Assembly (NCBI GenBank): GCA_030710605.1
Contig: CP092886.1
Coordinates: forward strand, 52,028,741 to 52,092,740
DNA: 64,000 bases
Direction of reading: 5' to 3'
DNA from: Cordylochernes scorpioides
Lineage: Eukaryota; Arthropoda; Arachnida; Pseudoscorpiones; Chernetidae
In this document: positions 1 through 10,349 of the stretch, one piece after another
Numbering within the stretch: the stretch's first letter is position 1
Layout: each line of letters begins with the position of its first letter
Program-made: the position numbers and the translations under genes
Notes under the pieces: model-generated
Told to the model about the DNA's origin: nothing
Seen by the model: the letters and a program-made list of their open reading frames with translations, nothing else
Database searches by the model: none

Positions 1-1809
1 TATATACAGATTCAAACAAGTCTGATAAAGAGGTAATAATTCGAAAGGTAACTGTATTTAAATAATAAAAAATCACCATATAAATGTTTTTTATCCTTTT
101 ATAAATTGTTTTTTATATATTATAAAATGCATATATACCTTAACTATATATTTTATATACATGTTTTTATACCTATTTTTATACAGATGTTTTATCCAGA
201 AAATGGGTCGGTTAATTCTATGGAATAAACCAACAAAAATCGAGTTTAATTTATATTTATTCAGCTAAATGAGACGCTCTGACGTCTCTAAATTTCTCAT
301 TTAAGTGGTCACGATATCCTATTTTTCCACACACATCACATACATTATATATATATAATAAAGAGTTGTGGAAGTATGGTATTAATCTAATAAAAGAGGT
401 ACATCTACTCTTAAAATGGATTTAAACAATTTATTAGCACATTTCACATCAGTCGACACACAATGGTAAAAATTACATTTAAAAAAATTATAACCTCTTC
501 AAATTTTAATTAAAAATTGCATTTATATTCTAAACTGCATCAATTATGATTTATAACGGATTACTAATATTGGTACATCGAACAACTGTAGAAATCAAAT
601 TTAAAAAAAGTTACCGCCGCCGTCAATAAGACACAGAATATACATGCGCCATGTTTGCGTCTTATATGACGGGATAATTAGCTTTTTCTCTTTTATATTA
701 ATTTCCTCCTGATACAGTTTTCACCTCAAAATAAATTAAATTTTAACCGTTGGACAAATTTCAATATTTGCTTGATTGATTTCAAAATTTAAAGAAACAT
801 TTTCTAAATTGACTTTAAATGGATAAGTATATAGTCATGATTATATTTGCAACAGAAGGAAATCAATTAGTGTTCGAAACATACCAACAATTCCTTGAGA
901 TCACAGAAAGTATTGATCTATAATGAATCCTTTTTAATCCTTAGTAAGCAAGGAATAATATTGCTTTACGTGTTAGTAAATAAAAATATAAACAAGAAAA
1001 TAAACGAAATAATGACAAAACACGAAATAAACCACACATTTAGATAAGTTATGAACACATATAAATTCACTTAGCAACTTTTATAGAAATACCTTTGTTG
1101 ATTAGAATATACGACAGAAAAATTCAAATTAATAACTTGAAAACCTTTCTGTCTAAGAGCTATCCCCTATTTGATTTAAAGAGAGAGTTAATAATTTTAT
1201 TATTAATAGAATATATATTGAATTCTCGTTATTGTGTGTGTGATAAAATATATCGAAGATAATCGAGATGAATATGGATGAACACTTTCATAGGTATCAT
1301 ATATCATTATGTAGGCAACAGAATTTACATTCATTGGATCTCTTTTGTTGCAAGTAAGGTGTTTCATGAAATTCGTGGGCAAGAGCAGAATTCATTTTCG
1401 AAAAAATGTAAATAGTAACAAATATATTAATTATGCCTCAAATATCTATGAAAATAAGTTAAAGAATCGAAATTGTTTGCGATTAAATATTGTCAAGTAT
1501 CAAAACCAACTGTGAATTCCTAAACGATTTTATTTGTAAATTTTTGATGTTTAGAAACGGCTAATATATGCGACATTTTTTATTTCTTGAAACGAGGAAA
1601 AAAGATCAACAGTTGATATGATAATGGAAATAAATCGTTATAATAAATAAAGGATTCACATATAGAAAAGACGAAAATGTGACGATCTTTCCGAAATTTT
1701 CATTTAACAATAAAAACTTCAATAAACCATTTAAATAATAAACGTTATATTTATGCACACTCCCATAAATACCATTTGGAAAAATATTTAACATTAAAGA
1801 GAATATTAT
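1..1809. other. AT-rich DNA, no gene seen
   Basis: Strongly AT-rich sequence. I see no convincing coding region, RNA gene or bounded repeat. The short minus-strand ORF near 1606-1794 has the composition of random AT-rich DNA and no recognisable motif. Confidence 0.6.
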
Positions 1810-1995
1810 GATGCATTAGCGTGCCCTTTGTTATGAACATTCGAAACTATTATAGACGTGTATGATTCTTTTTAAAAATAAACAATTTCTACTACCCTTA
1901 CTGCAATTAATTTTTCCATTGCACTAAGGGCAGAAGAAATTGTTTATTTTTAAAAAGAATCATACGCGTCTATTATGTTTCGAATTTTCATTGAA
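1810..1995. mobile_element. MITE family A, hairpin copy
   Basis: A ~185 bp inverted repeat. The outer end reads GATGCATTAGCG-GCC-TTGTTAT, followed by CGAAACTATTATAGACG, an A-rich stretch and TTTCTACTRCCCTTACTGCA; the second half is its reverse complement. The same end sequence recurs at 2326-2430, 2517-2772, 8472-8667, 31133-31280 and 43896-44186, which makes it a dispersed non-coding family. No transposase is visible, so the mobilising source is unknown. Confidence 0.75.
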
Positions 1996-2079
1996 GAGAA
2001 TGGAAACGAATAATTCTTTGCTTGTGCAGCAAAACTAATTTTTAGTTAATTTAATACATAATACCTATTATAAAGATAG

Positions 2080-2290
2080 AAATTAATCTTGTGAAGCGCG
2101 CGCGTGTTTTACGATTACTACCAATGTAAATATAACGCATTCCCTACCTGGACACTTTTATTTTTCAGTTTATCATTATTCTTCACAATTCATCCTTTTA
2201 TACATCATCTCTAAGGTTAGAAATAATAGTTATTTCTCCTTAAAATAAATTTCGATTTTCCGTTCAAAAGAAACACATGCGGGATATTTT
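2080..2290. mobile_element. MITE family D, decayed half copy
   Basis: This stretch resembles one arm of the large hairpin at 16622-16906: the segments GGACACTTTTATTTTTC, TTCACAATTCA and AAAAGAAACACATGCGG appear in the same order. The matching second arm is absent, so this is a truncated or decayed copy. Confidence 0.5.
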
Positions 2291-2325
2291 CAAATTTCGT
2301 TCTACAAACATAACGCATATATATA

Positions 2326-2772
2326 ATTTTTCCATCGCAGTAAGGACAGTATAAATTGTTTTATTTTAAAAAAAATGTCACGCCTCTAAAATAGTTTTAT
2401 AATTTGATAACATATGGCGCTCTAGTACATCGTAACATTATTGTTCTAATAAAAGACACAATTTGATATTTGCGGAAGAGCGATTGCTCGAAGCATATTA
2501 TATATTTATAATTATATTTAATTCTGCTGTCCTAAAAGCTTATGTCCATAGTTCTTCTAAAATACCCATTCCAAGAGTCTTACAACAGTCACCTATAAAA
2601 GGAAGTTCCAAAAATGCAATATAACAGCGGTATGGTAGATTAAACTGGCGAAACCGCTGGGAGGGTTCACCACTGATGAGCCAGGCCCTCCCCTTAAATT
2701 TTTCCATCGCAGTAAGGACAGTAGAAATTGTTTTATTTTAAAAAGAATGTCACGCCTTAAAATAGTTTTATA
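2326..2772. mobile_element. MITE family A, two fragments
   Basis: Two partial family A copies, 2326-2430 and 2517-2772. The second starts with CTGTCCTAAAAGCTTATGTCCAT, which also begins the copy at ~43900, and contains the structured core at 2626-2692. It stops within the expected end sequence, at the point where the flanking PLE repeat begins (~2773). Confidence 0.6.
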
Positions 2773-3866
2773 ATTATAGAGTGAGTTAAGATGGATTTAT
2801 ATATTGATATAACTATATTTAAAACTTTTAATAATAGTAATATTTATATATAAAAAGGAAATTCTATTAGATTAGCAAGCTAAATCTAAATTAATTATAT
2901 AAGATAAAAGTTGATAATTATTTTTGTGTTTAAGTTAGATGAGATTAAAAAGTTGTTTATATGTATTATATTTATATCTTATTTAGGAGAGAAAAATGTA
3001 ATAAAAGTAATTATATGTTAGAATAATATGTTTTTATTTTAGATAGAAAAAAAAAATTTGAAAAATAAAAAGAAAATTTAACAAGAAAAGAAGATTTAAC
3101 AACGTAACGTCTTTTAGCATCGGCTTTTACCCGTCATTTAGACATACTCTCAAAATAAATAGGAATAAAGAAGAGATTTATAATGATTATATATTTATTT
3201 TTTAGTAAAAGAGAGGAAAGAGATAAAGAAAGAACCATACACTTTTATTTCAAACAGGTAGAGAATTGAAAGGGTGTTAGTATTTTTTTAGTTAATTAAT
3301 AGTTTTTGTAATTTTTTTATATAATTTTTTTTTCCTATATAATTTTAGATTTTTTTTTTCCTAAGAGTAAGAATAATATGATATAATGTTTTTGCCTAGT
3401 TAAGGATAGATAAACATATTTTAAATCTTTGCTTATTAGAAATTATTTTTTGGAACACTAATGGTAGACCAGGACATTACACAAAAGGAGATTGGAAAAT
3501 CTATTGGAGAGAGAAATCTGTGGTACCAGGGCTCTTCAGATGAAAATACCACATCCCATTTCACCCTTACTTCATTATGGATTGATTTCTCTTCGACCAT
3601 TAAACTGTATAATTAAATTAATATTAGATAACATAGAAGGAGGTTGTTTACTTACTTATTCAAAGTGGCGTCTGCCGCTCCCTAGAGACAGCGCACATAT
3701 GTGGATGTAACATCTGTCTGCCAGGGACCCGCCGACATTGTTCTAAAAGTAACCTTCCCTCTTCTAGGAAATCTTATTTTTAAAATTGTTTGAAGTTAGA
3801 AAAGCTGTCAGAAAAGAATCATTAGAAATTTTAAAGATTGTAAAAATATGTATTAAAATTTTGTTT
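2773..3866 (-). repeat. PLE pseudo-LTR, left (downstream) copy
   Basis: Direct repeat of 7067-8161 at an offset of ~4295 bp, with only scattered differences seen by eye (for example ACACTAATGG versus ACCCTAATGG near 3458/7752). It includes a GC-richer block around 3670-3780. Short ORFs inside it look spurious. Confidence 0.85.
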
Positions 3867-4198
3867 CCATTGATATAAGTTACATTTTTATTAAAATTAT
3901 AAATTAATTGAATAATAAAACATTTATTATGCTTCAAATTCATTTATATTTGTTTTCCAGTTCCCTCCCACAGTAACTGGAGATCAAATTGAATGAATTT
4001 AATGCTTTATAATCGTTATCATATAATTAATATATTTAAAGTCATAGGAAATATATTCAGTAATTCTATCATTTGTTTTAGTATAAGAGTAGAATATAAG
4101 TTGTTGGTTAGATTAATTGGAGAAGTTTGAAGTTTCAAATTTATAATTATATTTATTATTGCTTAGGTATTTGTGTATTGACAGCCTATTGTAAAACT

Positions 4199-5199
4199 TT
4201 ACTGTTTTGTATTTAAAACCATTTTGTTTAAATACTCTTTATTAAGATTTTTAATGTCTTTAATAAAGTTTGTTTTAATGTTGTTGATTCTATAAAATCT
4301 TAAAAATTGACCAAAATATATGCCTTTGCAGCAATTTGATGATATGTTGGAATTGACATTACAGAATTTAATAATTTTAAAATTATAACAATTTCTTTTG
4401 TCATATGTTCCAATTGACTTGTTTGCAAGGTTTATATTTAAGTCTAAAAAGTTAACCTCCTTGTTATTAGTTATCTTTTCATTATTTTTAAGTTTCAAAT
4501 ATTTAGGGTATATTTTGTAAATGACATTATTGAATTGTGGGTTATTCAAGATAATGATGTCATCTACATAGCGGAACATATGCCAATTTACATCATTCTG
4601 TAGGAAGAACTCTCTTTCATACCAAAAAAGTAATAAGTTTGCTAGTAGAGGACTGGATGAAGTTCCCATTGGAACACCTTTAGATTGAATGTATATTTTG
4701 TTTTTAAAATTAATATAATTAAAGTTTAAGAAGGTTTCAAGTAATGTTTTTGCTGTTTTGTTATCTAATTTAAATGTTTTGTATTTGTTGTGAATAATTT
4801 GAATATGGAATGTTTTATCATTAATGAATTCATTTATTAAGCTGTGTATTTTATTATTAAGGTCTTCTAAACGTATGTTAGAGTAAAGATCTTCAAAATC
4901 AAATGTATGAATTGTATTGATCTTTTGTAGGTTATTTGTTAGGAAGTTAATGATTTTTTTATTAGAATCTATGAATTTATAATTATGTTTGTTAGTTATT
5001 TTATTTATTATGAATTGAAGTGTTGAAGCTAGTCTTAAATCTATGTTTTTTATGACTGAGTTTATTCCTGATGTGATTGTTCTAAATGAGATTGGTGTTT
5101 TATGTAATTTAGGAATAATATAAAATTTCGGTATGTTTGTGTTTTTGTTGTAATTAATGATTTTTAGTGTGTTTTCTACATTTTTAATATCTTTTTGAT
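4199..5199 (-). pseudogene. PLE reverse transcriptase core (frameshifted from upstream ORF)
   Basis: An open frame on the minus strand from ~5199 to the stop at 4199. Visible RT motifs in order: IPKFYIIPKLHKTP, then FRTITSG; TFDFEDLYSNI with the first catalytic Asp; the turn GVPMGTSSSPLLANLLL; and the active site YVDDIIIL. The tail after YVDD is short and Lys/Asn-rich. The enzyme would copy element RNA at the target nick. The upstream ORF (5176-6327) is in a different frame, so an indel in the A-rich stretch near 5185-5199 separates this core from its N-terminal part. The spacing and HKTP/YVDD forms match Penelope-like RT rather than LINE or LTR types. Confidence 0.85.
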
Positions 5200-6327
5200 T
5201 TTAGTTTCAGTTGTTTTTATGAAAGTGTATTTACTGTTGTTATTAATTTCATTTTTTAGAAGGTCATGATATAAGTTTTTACATATAATAGATAAATTAT
5301 TTGAACATTTATCTATTGGACATATGATAAAATCCTTTTGTAAGTTTTCAAAATTGTCTTTTAAGGAATTAATTTCCGATTCATTAGGGTTTGTGTATTT
5401 TAGTGTGTTGTTATAATAGTTTTTTATTTCTTTACTTAATTTATATTTCCATTCTAGGAAAGTAAATTCAGGAATTCTGTGTTTTATACTAGTTTTATTA
5501 ATGAATATATCGATGTCTTTTAATATAGATTTAATTGTATTATTGAAATTGTGTTTGATCTGAGGTATATATTTATATCCTCTATTTAAAATGTTTTGGA
5601 GTTTTGGTTCCAAAAAAGAATAATCGCTGGTTAAAATATGTCCTGTGTATTTATATTTATCTAGAACATTGTGGCAATTACATTTAGATTTTTTAAAATT
5701 TGTTAGATTATTAATAAACGGGTTATAATTGCATAATATACTGCCTATATTCTTGTTATATTTCCAGGTAGTTTTAAAATTTAAACCTTTTATAGGAAAT
5801 AAACTGTTAATAGATTGGTCATTAAATATATCATTAAATTTGAAATGATCAAATAATTTGTTATTGAATTTAATAATAATGTTAATTTGGTTATTCTTTT
5901 GTTTAATTTTTCTGTATTTGAAGATGTCGTTTGTGATATCTGTTAATCTATTAGAAAGATTGTGAATTTTAATGTGTTCTATAAGTTTTATAAGTTTGCT
6001 ATTATTTAATTTGAATAATGTTTTAATAAAATTTTCAATGAAATTTTTTGCGTACATTTTGTTTGTGTCTAATAAGTTATTAGAGTTTATGAAGGCTAAT
6101 TTGTTGGTAGTTTTACCTCTGGTTTTGACTGAGTTATTATTAGAGTTATGTTTTTTGTATTTATTACTAATTTCATAGATTGATATTTCAGATGGTTGTG
6201 GTGTGTATGTGTGGTTAAGTTCGTCGTTAAGTCCATAAGGGTATAAAGTGTTGTGTTGATAAATGTAATTGTTTTCTAATAATAATCGTTGTTTTTTGTC
6301 TTGACGAATGTCAAGTATTTCTATCAT
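5176..6327 (-). pseudogene. PLE middle region: end of GIY-YIG domain plus RT N-terminal part
   Basis: A 383-residue minus-strand ORF. Its first ~40 residues finish the GIY-YIG nuclease: RLLLENNYIYQHNTLYPYGLN contains the conserved Glu (LLLEN) and the YPYGLN end. A Lys/Asn-rich linker follows, then a region ending near the RT core with a C-N-C-H cluster (SKCNCHNVL). It overlaps the preceding ORF by 4 bp in another frame (TGA and ATG overlap at 6324-6327). Because the nuclease domain runs across the junction, this is more likely a frameshift mutation than a designed two-gene layout, although a programmed event cannot be excluded. No in-frame Met-rich start is needed if it is read as part of one polyprotein. 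Confidence 0.75.
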
Positions 6328-6596
6328 GTAATTGTTAAAGGTATGTATTTTATACGGTGTTGTTTCATGTATGTGTTACCAATTGATTTTTTGGAGTGGT
6401 TTCTATGTAAATTTACTCTTATGTTTAAAGGATTGCAAGTTTGTCCTATATATGAAAGTTGACAAGTTTGGCAAGTTAATTTATAAATAGTGTTTTCTAT
6501 CTTACAACTAGGTGTTTGAAATGTGTCATGGTTCTTGAAAGTTGGGCAAGTTTGACATTTCTTATTTAGACAATTTTTAGCGAGTTTAGAGAACAT
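6324..6596 (-). pseudogene. PLE N-terminal Cys-rich leader and GIY-YIG start
   Basis: A 90-residue ORF. It shows a Cys-rich stretch (NCLNKKCQTCPTF, then TPSCKIE) followed by the GIY-YIG signature IYKLTCQTCQLSYIGQT and the conserved Arg in NIRVNLHRN. The domain's catalytic Glu lies in the next ORF. The same frame is open upstream of the ATG (KHFWVSTPS precedes it), so the true start may be further upstream. The Cys pairs before and inside the nuclease are what I recall of the N-terminal endonuclease of Naiad-type PLEs. Role: nicks the target DNA for reverse transcription. Confidence 0.75.
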
Positions 6597-7066
6597 AGAA
6601 GGGGTGCTAACCCAAAAATGTTTGTAGTTTTTTTTTAAGTTTTTTAGTTTGTTATTCTTTAAAACGTTTTTTTTTTTATTAAAAATTATTTGCTATAGAT
6701 GTAAGTTGAAATAATTAATAATTTGTTTGATAATAAATATAGATTGTTGTATGTATATCTGTAGTAATTGTAAGAATAACTAATAAAAAACATCTTTAAA
6801 CTGACTAAAACACTGAGAAAAAAAATTCTGTGAGTATTATGTGATTATAATTACTTTTATATTTTAATCTTTCCTTTAAGATATAAATTATACCTTTTGG
6901 ATATGTAAATAACAGAGTTTGTCTATTAAAAATTGAAATCTTAAATATAACTTAAAATAAGTTATTATCATAGAGCAAGCTCGTATGAATTTATATGAAA
7001 TGTAAATAATAAAGAGTTTATCAAATAAAATTTTAAATCTTAAATATAATTTAAATTAAGTTGATA

Positions 7067-8161
7067 TTATAGAGTGAGTTAAGATGGATTTATATATTGA
7101 TATAACTATATTTAAAACTTTTAATAATAGTAATATTTATATATAAAAAGGAAATTCTATTAGATTAGCAAGCTATATCTAAATTAATTATATAAGATAA
7201 AAGTTGATAATTATTTTTGTGTTTAAGTTAGATGAGATTAAAAAGTTGTTTATATGTATTATATTTATATCTTATTTAGGAGAGAAAAATGTAATAAAAG
7301 TAATTATATGTTAGAATAATATGTTTTTATTTTAGATAGAAAAAAAAAATTTGAAAAATAAAAAAAAAATTTAACAAGAAAAGAAGATTTAACAACGTAA
7401 CGTCTTTTAGCATCGGCTTTTACCCGTCATTTAGACATACTCTTAAAATAAATAGGAATAAAGAAGAGATTTATAATGATTATATATTTATTTTTTAGTA
7501 AAAGAGAGGAAAGAGATAAAGAAAGAACCATACACTTTTATTTCAAACAGGTAGAGAATTGAAAGGGTGTTAGTATTTTTTTAGTTAATTAATAGTTTTT
7601 GTAATTTTTTTATATAATTTTTTTTTTCCTATATAATTTTAGATTTTTTTTTTTCCTAAGAGTAAGAATAATATGATATAATGTTTTTGCCTAGTTAAGG
7701 ATAGATAAACATATTTTAAATCTTTGCTTATTAGAAATTATTTTTTGGAACCCTAATGGTAGACCAGGACATTACACAAAAGGAGATTGGAAAATCTATT
7801 GGAGAGAGAAATCTGTGGTACCAGGGCTCTTCAGATGAAAATACCACATCCCATTTCACCCTTACTTCATTATGGATTGATTTCTCTTCGACCATTAAAC
7901 TGTATAATTAAATTAATATTAGATAACATAGAAGGAGGTTGTTTACTTACTTATTCAAAGTGGCGTCTGCCGCTCCCTAGAGACAGCGCACATGTGTGGA
8001 TGTAACATCTGTCTGCCAGGGACCCGCCGACATTGTTCTAAAAGTAACCTTCCCTCTTCTAGGAAATCTTATTTTTAAAATTGTTTGAAGTTAGAAAAGC
8101 TGTCAGAAAAGAATCATTAGAAATTTTAAAGATTGTGAAAATATGTATTAAAATTTTGTTT
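7067..8161 (-). repeat. PLE pseudo-LTR, right (upstream) copy
   Basis: Second copy of the ~1.09 kb direct repeat, lying upstream of the minus-strand coding region. By analogy with other PLEs it should hold the promoter. I looked for a canonical hammerhead core (CUGAUGA plus GAAA) on both strands and did not find one. Confidence 0.85.
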
Positions 8162-8174
8162 TGGATAAGGTTCA

Positions 8175-8305
8175 TAAATTATGAAAAAGGGCATCTACAT
8201 ATCGTGCAACTGAAAGTTGCTGATGGCTAAAGGCTGGCCACCAACCATGGCTAGCCATCAGCAACTTTCAGTTGCAAGATAAGAATATGCCTTTTTTCAT
8301 AATAT
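8175..8305. mobile_element. Short palindromic MITE
   Basis: A ~130 bp hairpin. TTATGAAAAAGGGCAT at the left matches ATGCCTTTTTTCATAA at the right, and GCAACTGAAAGTTGCTGATG matches its reverse complement near the centre (~8225-8275). It lies just outside the right PLE repeat. Confidence 0.7.
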
Positions 8306-8317
8306 AGTAATTTGTTT

Positions 8318-8790
8318 TGAAAGTAGAGCAACTCATAAATATATCTTTAATTAAAAAGGTAATTATTGGATCAAAATATAATTTATTTACATATATTTCA
8401 GTTGACTGAACGCCAACTTTTTTCAAGGTATTATAATTCATTGATTTTTTTTTGTTGTTGAAACATAAATATGAAAATTCGAAACTATTATAGACGCGTA
8501 TTATATATCTTTTTGAAAATAAAAAAAATCTACTGTCCTCACTGCAATGCATCCCATTACTTTTTCATTTGCAGTAAGGTCAGTAGAAATTGTTTTATTT
8601 TTAAAAAGAATCATACTCGTCTATAATAGTTTCGAATTTGCATAACAGATGGCGCGCTAATGCATCATAGCGCATAAATATATTATGATACCTTGAAAAA
8701 GATTGGCGTTCAGCCAACTGGAATATATGTAAATAAATTATATTATGTTCTAATATATGCCTTTTTAATTAAATATGTATTTGTATATAT
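8318..8790. mobile_element. MITE family C foldback, interrupted by MITE A (8472-8667)
   Basis: Left arm (to ~8440) and right arm (~8680-8780) are inverted copies. The arms contain TTTCAGTTGACTGAACGCCA and GGATCAAAATATAATTT. A complete family A hairpin sits between them at 8472-8667, with TAATGCATCAT at its end. Related arms occur at 29855-30365 and 42083-42270. Confidence 0.7.
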
Positions 8791-9239
8791 ATTACATATC
8801 ACTCAGAGTTGCTAATATTAAATTCATTGAAAAGTATTAAATAAAAAATATGATTCATATGAAGAAAAATAATTCAATTTAGCTAACTGATGGTATCCAA
8901 ATTATTAGAATTTGGTAAAGTTACAATATCAATAGAAGGCCAATAATTGGCAAGGATTATAGCGATTGTGAAGGGGGATTAAGGTAATGGAAACAACAAA
9001 TAAATGTTAATTTTGGCAAGTGTTAATACAAAATAATTAACTAATTGGTAATTATTTTTTAAATCCTTATATTTGATTATTTCCTGTTGAAGAGAGAATT
9101 GAATTCATTAGATTCCGTATTTTCTCATTATACGAATGTGTTTGTTTTCATATGAATTATAAATTATATAAAATTTATATATATGTTATATAAAGATATA
9201 TTATTACATATTAAAATTATAATATCTAGAATAAAATAC
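8791..9239. other. AT-rich spacer, nothing recognised
   Basis: No coding potential, structured repeat or RNA gene seen. Confidence 0.5.
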
Positions 9240-9395
9240 TCTGCTAAGTCGACCGGCAGACGTCGCGGCTTTCTTTATATAAACCTATTGTTGTTGTTTC
9301 CCGTTGGCCGGCTCAAACCTTTTGTAATTATGTAAATATTCTTTTGTTTTCCTTATTCTACTCGCCTTAAGTCGGGCATTACTTTAACAATTTCA
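9240..9395. repeat. Single arm of foldback family F
   Basis: Contains GACCGGCAGACGTC, TTGTTGTTGTTTCCCGTTGG and CCTTATTCTACTCGCCTTAAG. The same sequence, in inverted pairs, forms the arms of the element at 17145-17920. Confidence 0.55.
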
Positions 9396-9670
9396 GTTTT
9401 TTTTTTAATATATTCCTTAAGCTTAATTGAAGCTTATTCTGATCTAAACTGTTTTTATTATTTTTACCACGACTGCAATAACATAAAATACTCATGTGTC
9501 CAAAATATAATCAGCATCAACAAGTGAATATTCAATAATTATATAAACCTCCAATTCCAAGAACAGCAGAAACTCTATTTAATATAATATATATAATAGT
9601 GGTATATCTCTCTATGGAGAGAAAAGGATTATATTGTTTACTTTATATTGTTTACTATATTAAAAATAAA

Positions 9671-10032
9671 GAAGACATCTCCTGACCACGAGCACATGTG
9701 CTTTTTAGATGGCCGAGCGCCATCTAGTGTAGCAAAATATTTTTTCTTTTGTTTTTTTTTTTCATGTGTTAAGCGTATTTACGCAAAATTTGGTTTCTCA
9801 AGAAGCCTCTGGGACCAAAAATCTTTTTGATCGCAGTGGTACAGCCTACTCCACGCTGACGAGCGCCAACAGCGCGAACCGCGTTCGTGAATGGCTTTTC
9901 TTGATTTATCAAGAAATTGGGTTGGCCAAATATCACGGAGCAAGTTAAATAAATGTTTTGTTTATTTTTGCTCCACTAGATGGCGCTCTGCCATCTAAAA
10001 AGCACATGTGCTCGTGGTCAAGATATGCCTTC
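9671..10032. mobile_element. MITE family B, full copy
   Basis: A 362 bp element with ~43 bp terminal inverted repeats (CTGACCACGAGCACATGTGC, then TTTTTAGATGGC). The interior (9770-9945) is GC-richer and is strongly conserved with the inverted copy at 41197-41568. Its right end is the site where BEL-1 inserted. No coding capacity; the interior ORFs are not conserved between the copies. Confidence 0.75.
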
Positions 10033-10309
10033 TGTTCGAATTGTAGATTTAGATTTGAGTATTTATTTAGATTTGAGTTAATGAATGAATGATTAAAACT
10101 TTGCAAAGAATAGAGTAGGTTTTATTACCACAAATTCGATTACAAAATGATAAGGGTAGCAGATTAAAATATCAACAAAACACCAACGGTGCCAAATAAC
10201 AGAATAAACTTCACAGATTAAAATGAAAATAAATAAATTAATGAAACAAAATAAATTTAAGAAAAATGCAAATAAATGAATTAATGAATATTTACATTTG
10301 AATCCAACA
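10033..10309 (-). repeat. BEL-1 3' LTR
   Basis: 277 bp. Read on the minus strand it starts TGTTGGATTC and ends with CGAACA, giving TG...CA ends. It matches 15573-15897 apart from a block of ~48 bp that is present only in the other copy and a few substitutions. Confidence 0.9.
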
Positions 10310-10325
10310 TACTCCCCCACAACCT
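10310..10325 (-). other. BEL-1 polypurine tract
   Basis: On the minus strand, GTTGTGGGGGAGTA lies directly before the 3' LTR. This is the expected place for the plus-strand DNA primer. Confidence 0.6.
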
Positions 10326-10349
10326 TGAACTATATTCCAGTTCAAGAGC

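Larger units (their letters stand above)
2773..8161 (-). mobile_element. Penelope-like element, GIY-YIG before RT (Naiad-like)
   Basis: A ~5.4 kb minus-strand retroelement. Two nearly identical ~1.09 kb direct repeats bound a coding core. In minus-strand order the core encodes a Cys-rich leader, a GIY-YIG endonuclease and then a PLE reverse transcriptase. Canonical PLEs carry GIY-YIG after the RT; the permuted order is known from the Naiad and Chlamys groups. PLEs typically carry such flanking pseudo-LTRs and prime on nicked target DNA. The coding region is broken by reading-frame changes near 6325 and 5190, so this copy is probably inactive. No target duplication was identified with certainty. 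Confidence 0.8.

Noticed and set aside
2626..2692. Full functional hammerhead ribozyme
   Set aside because: Stem I is absent and stem III is weak in the required topology, so I report only a hammerhead-like signature in a structured core.
3492..8005. Identical 72-residue plus-strand ORFs at 3492-3710 and 7787-8005
   Set aside because: They are the same stretch of the two PLE flanking repeats, antisense to the element, with no motif. Their identity comes from the repeat and not from coding selection.
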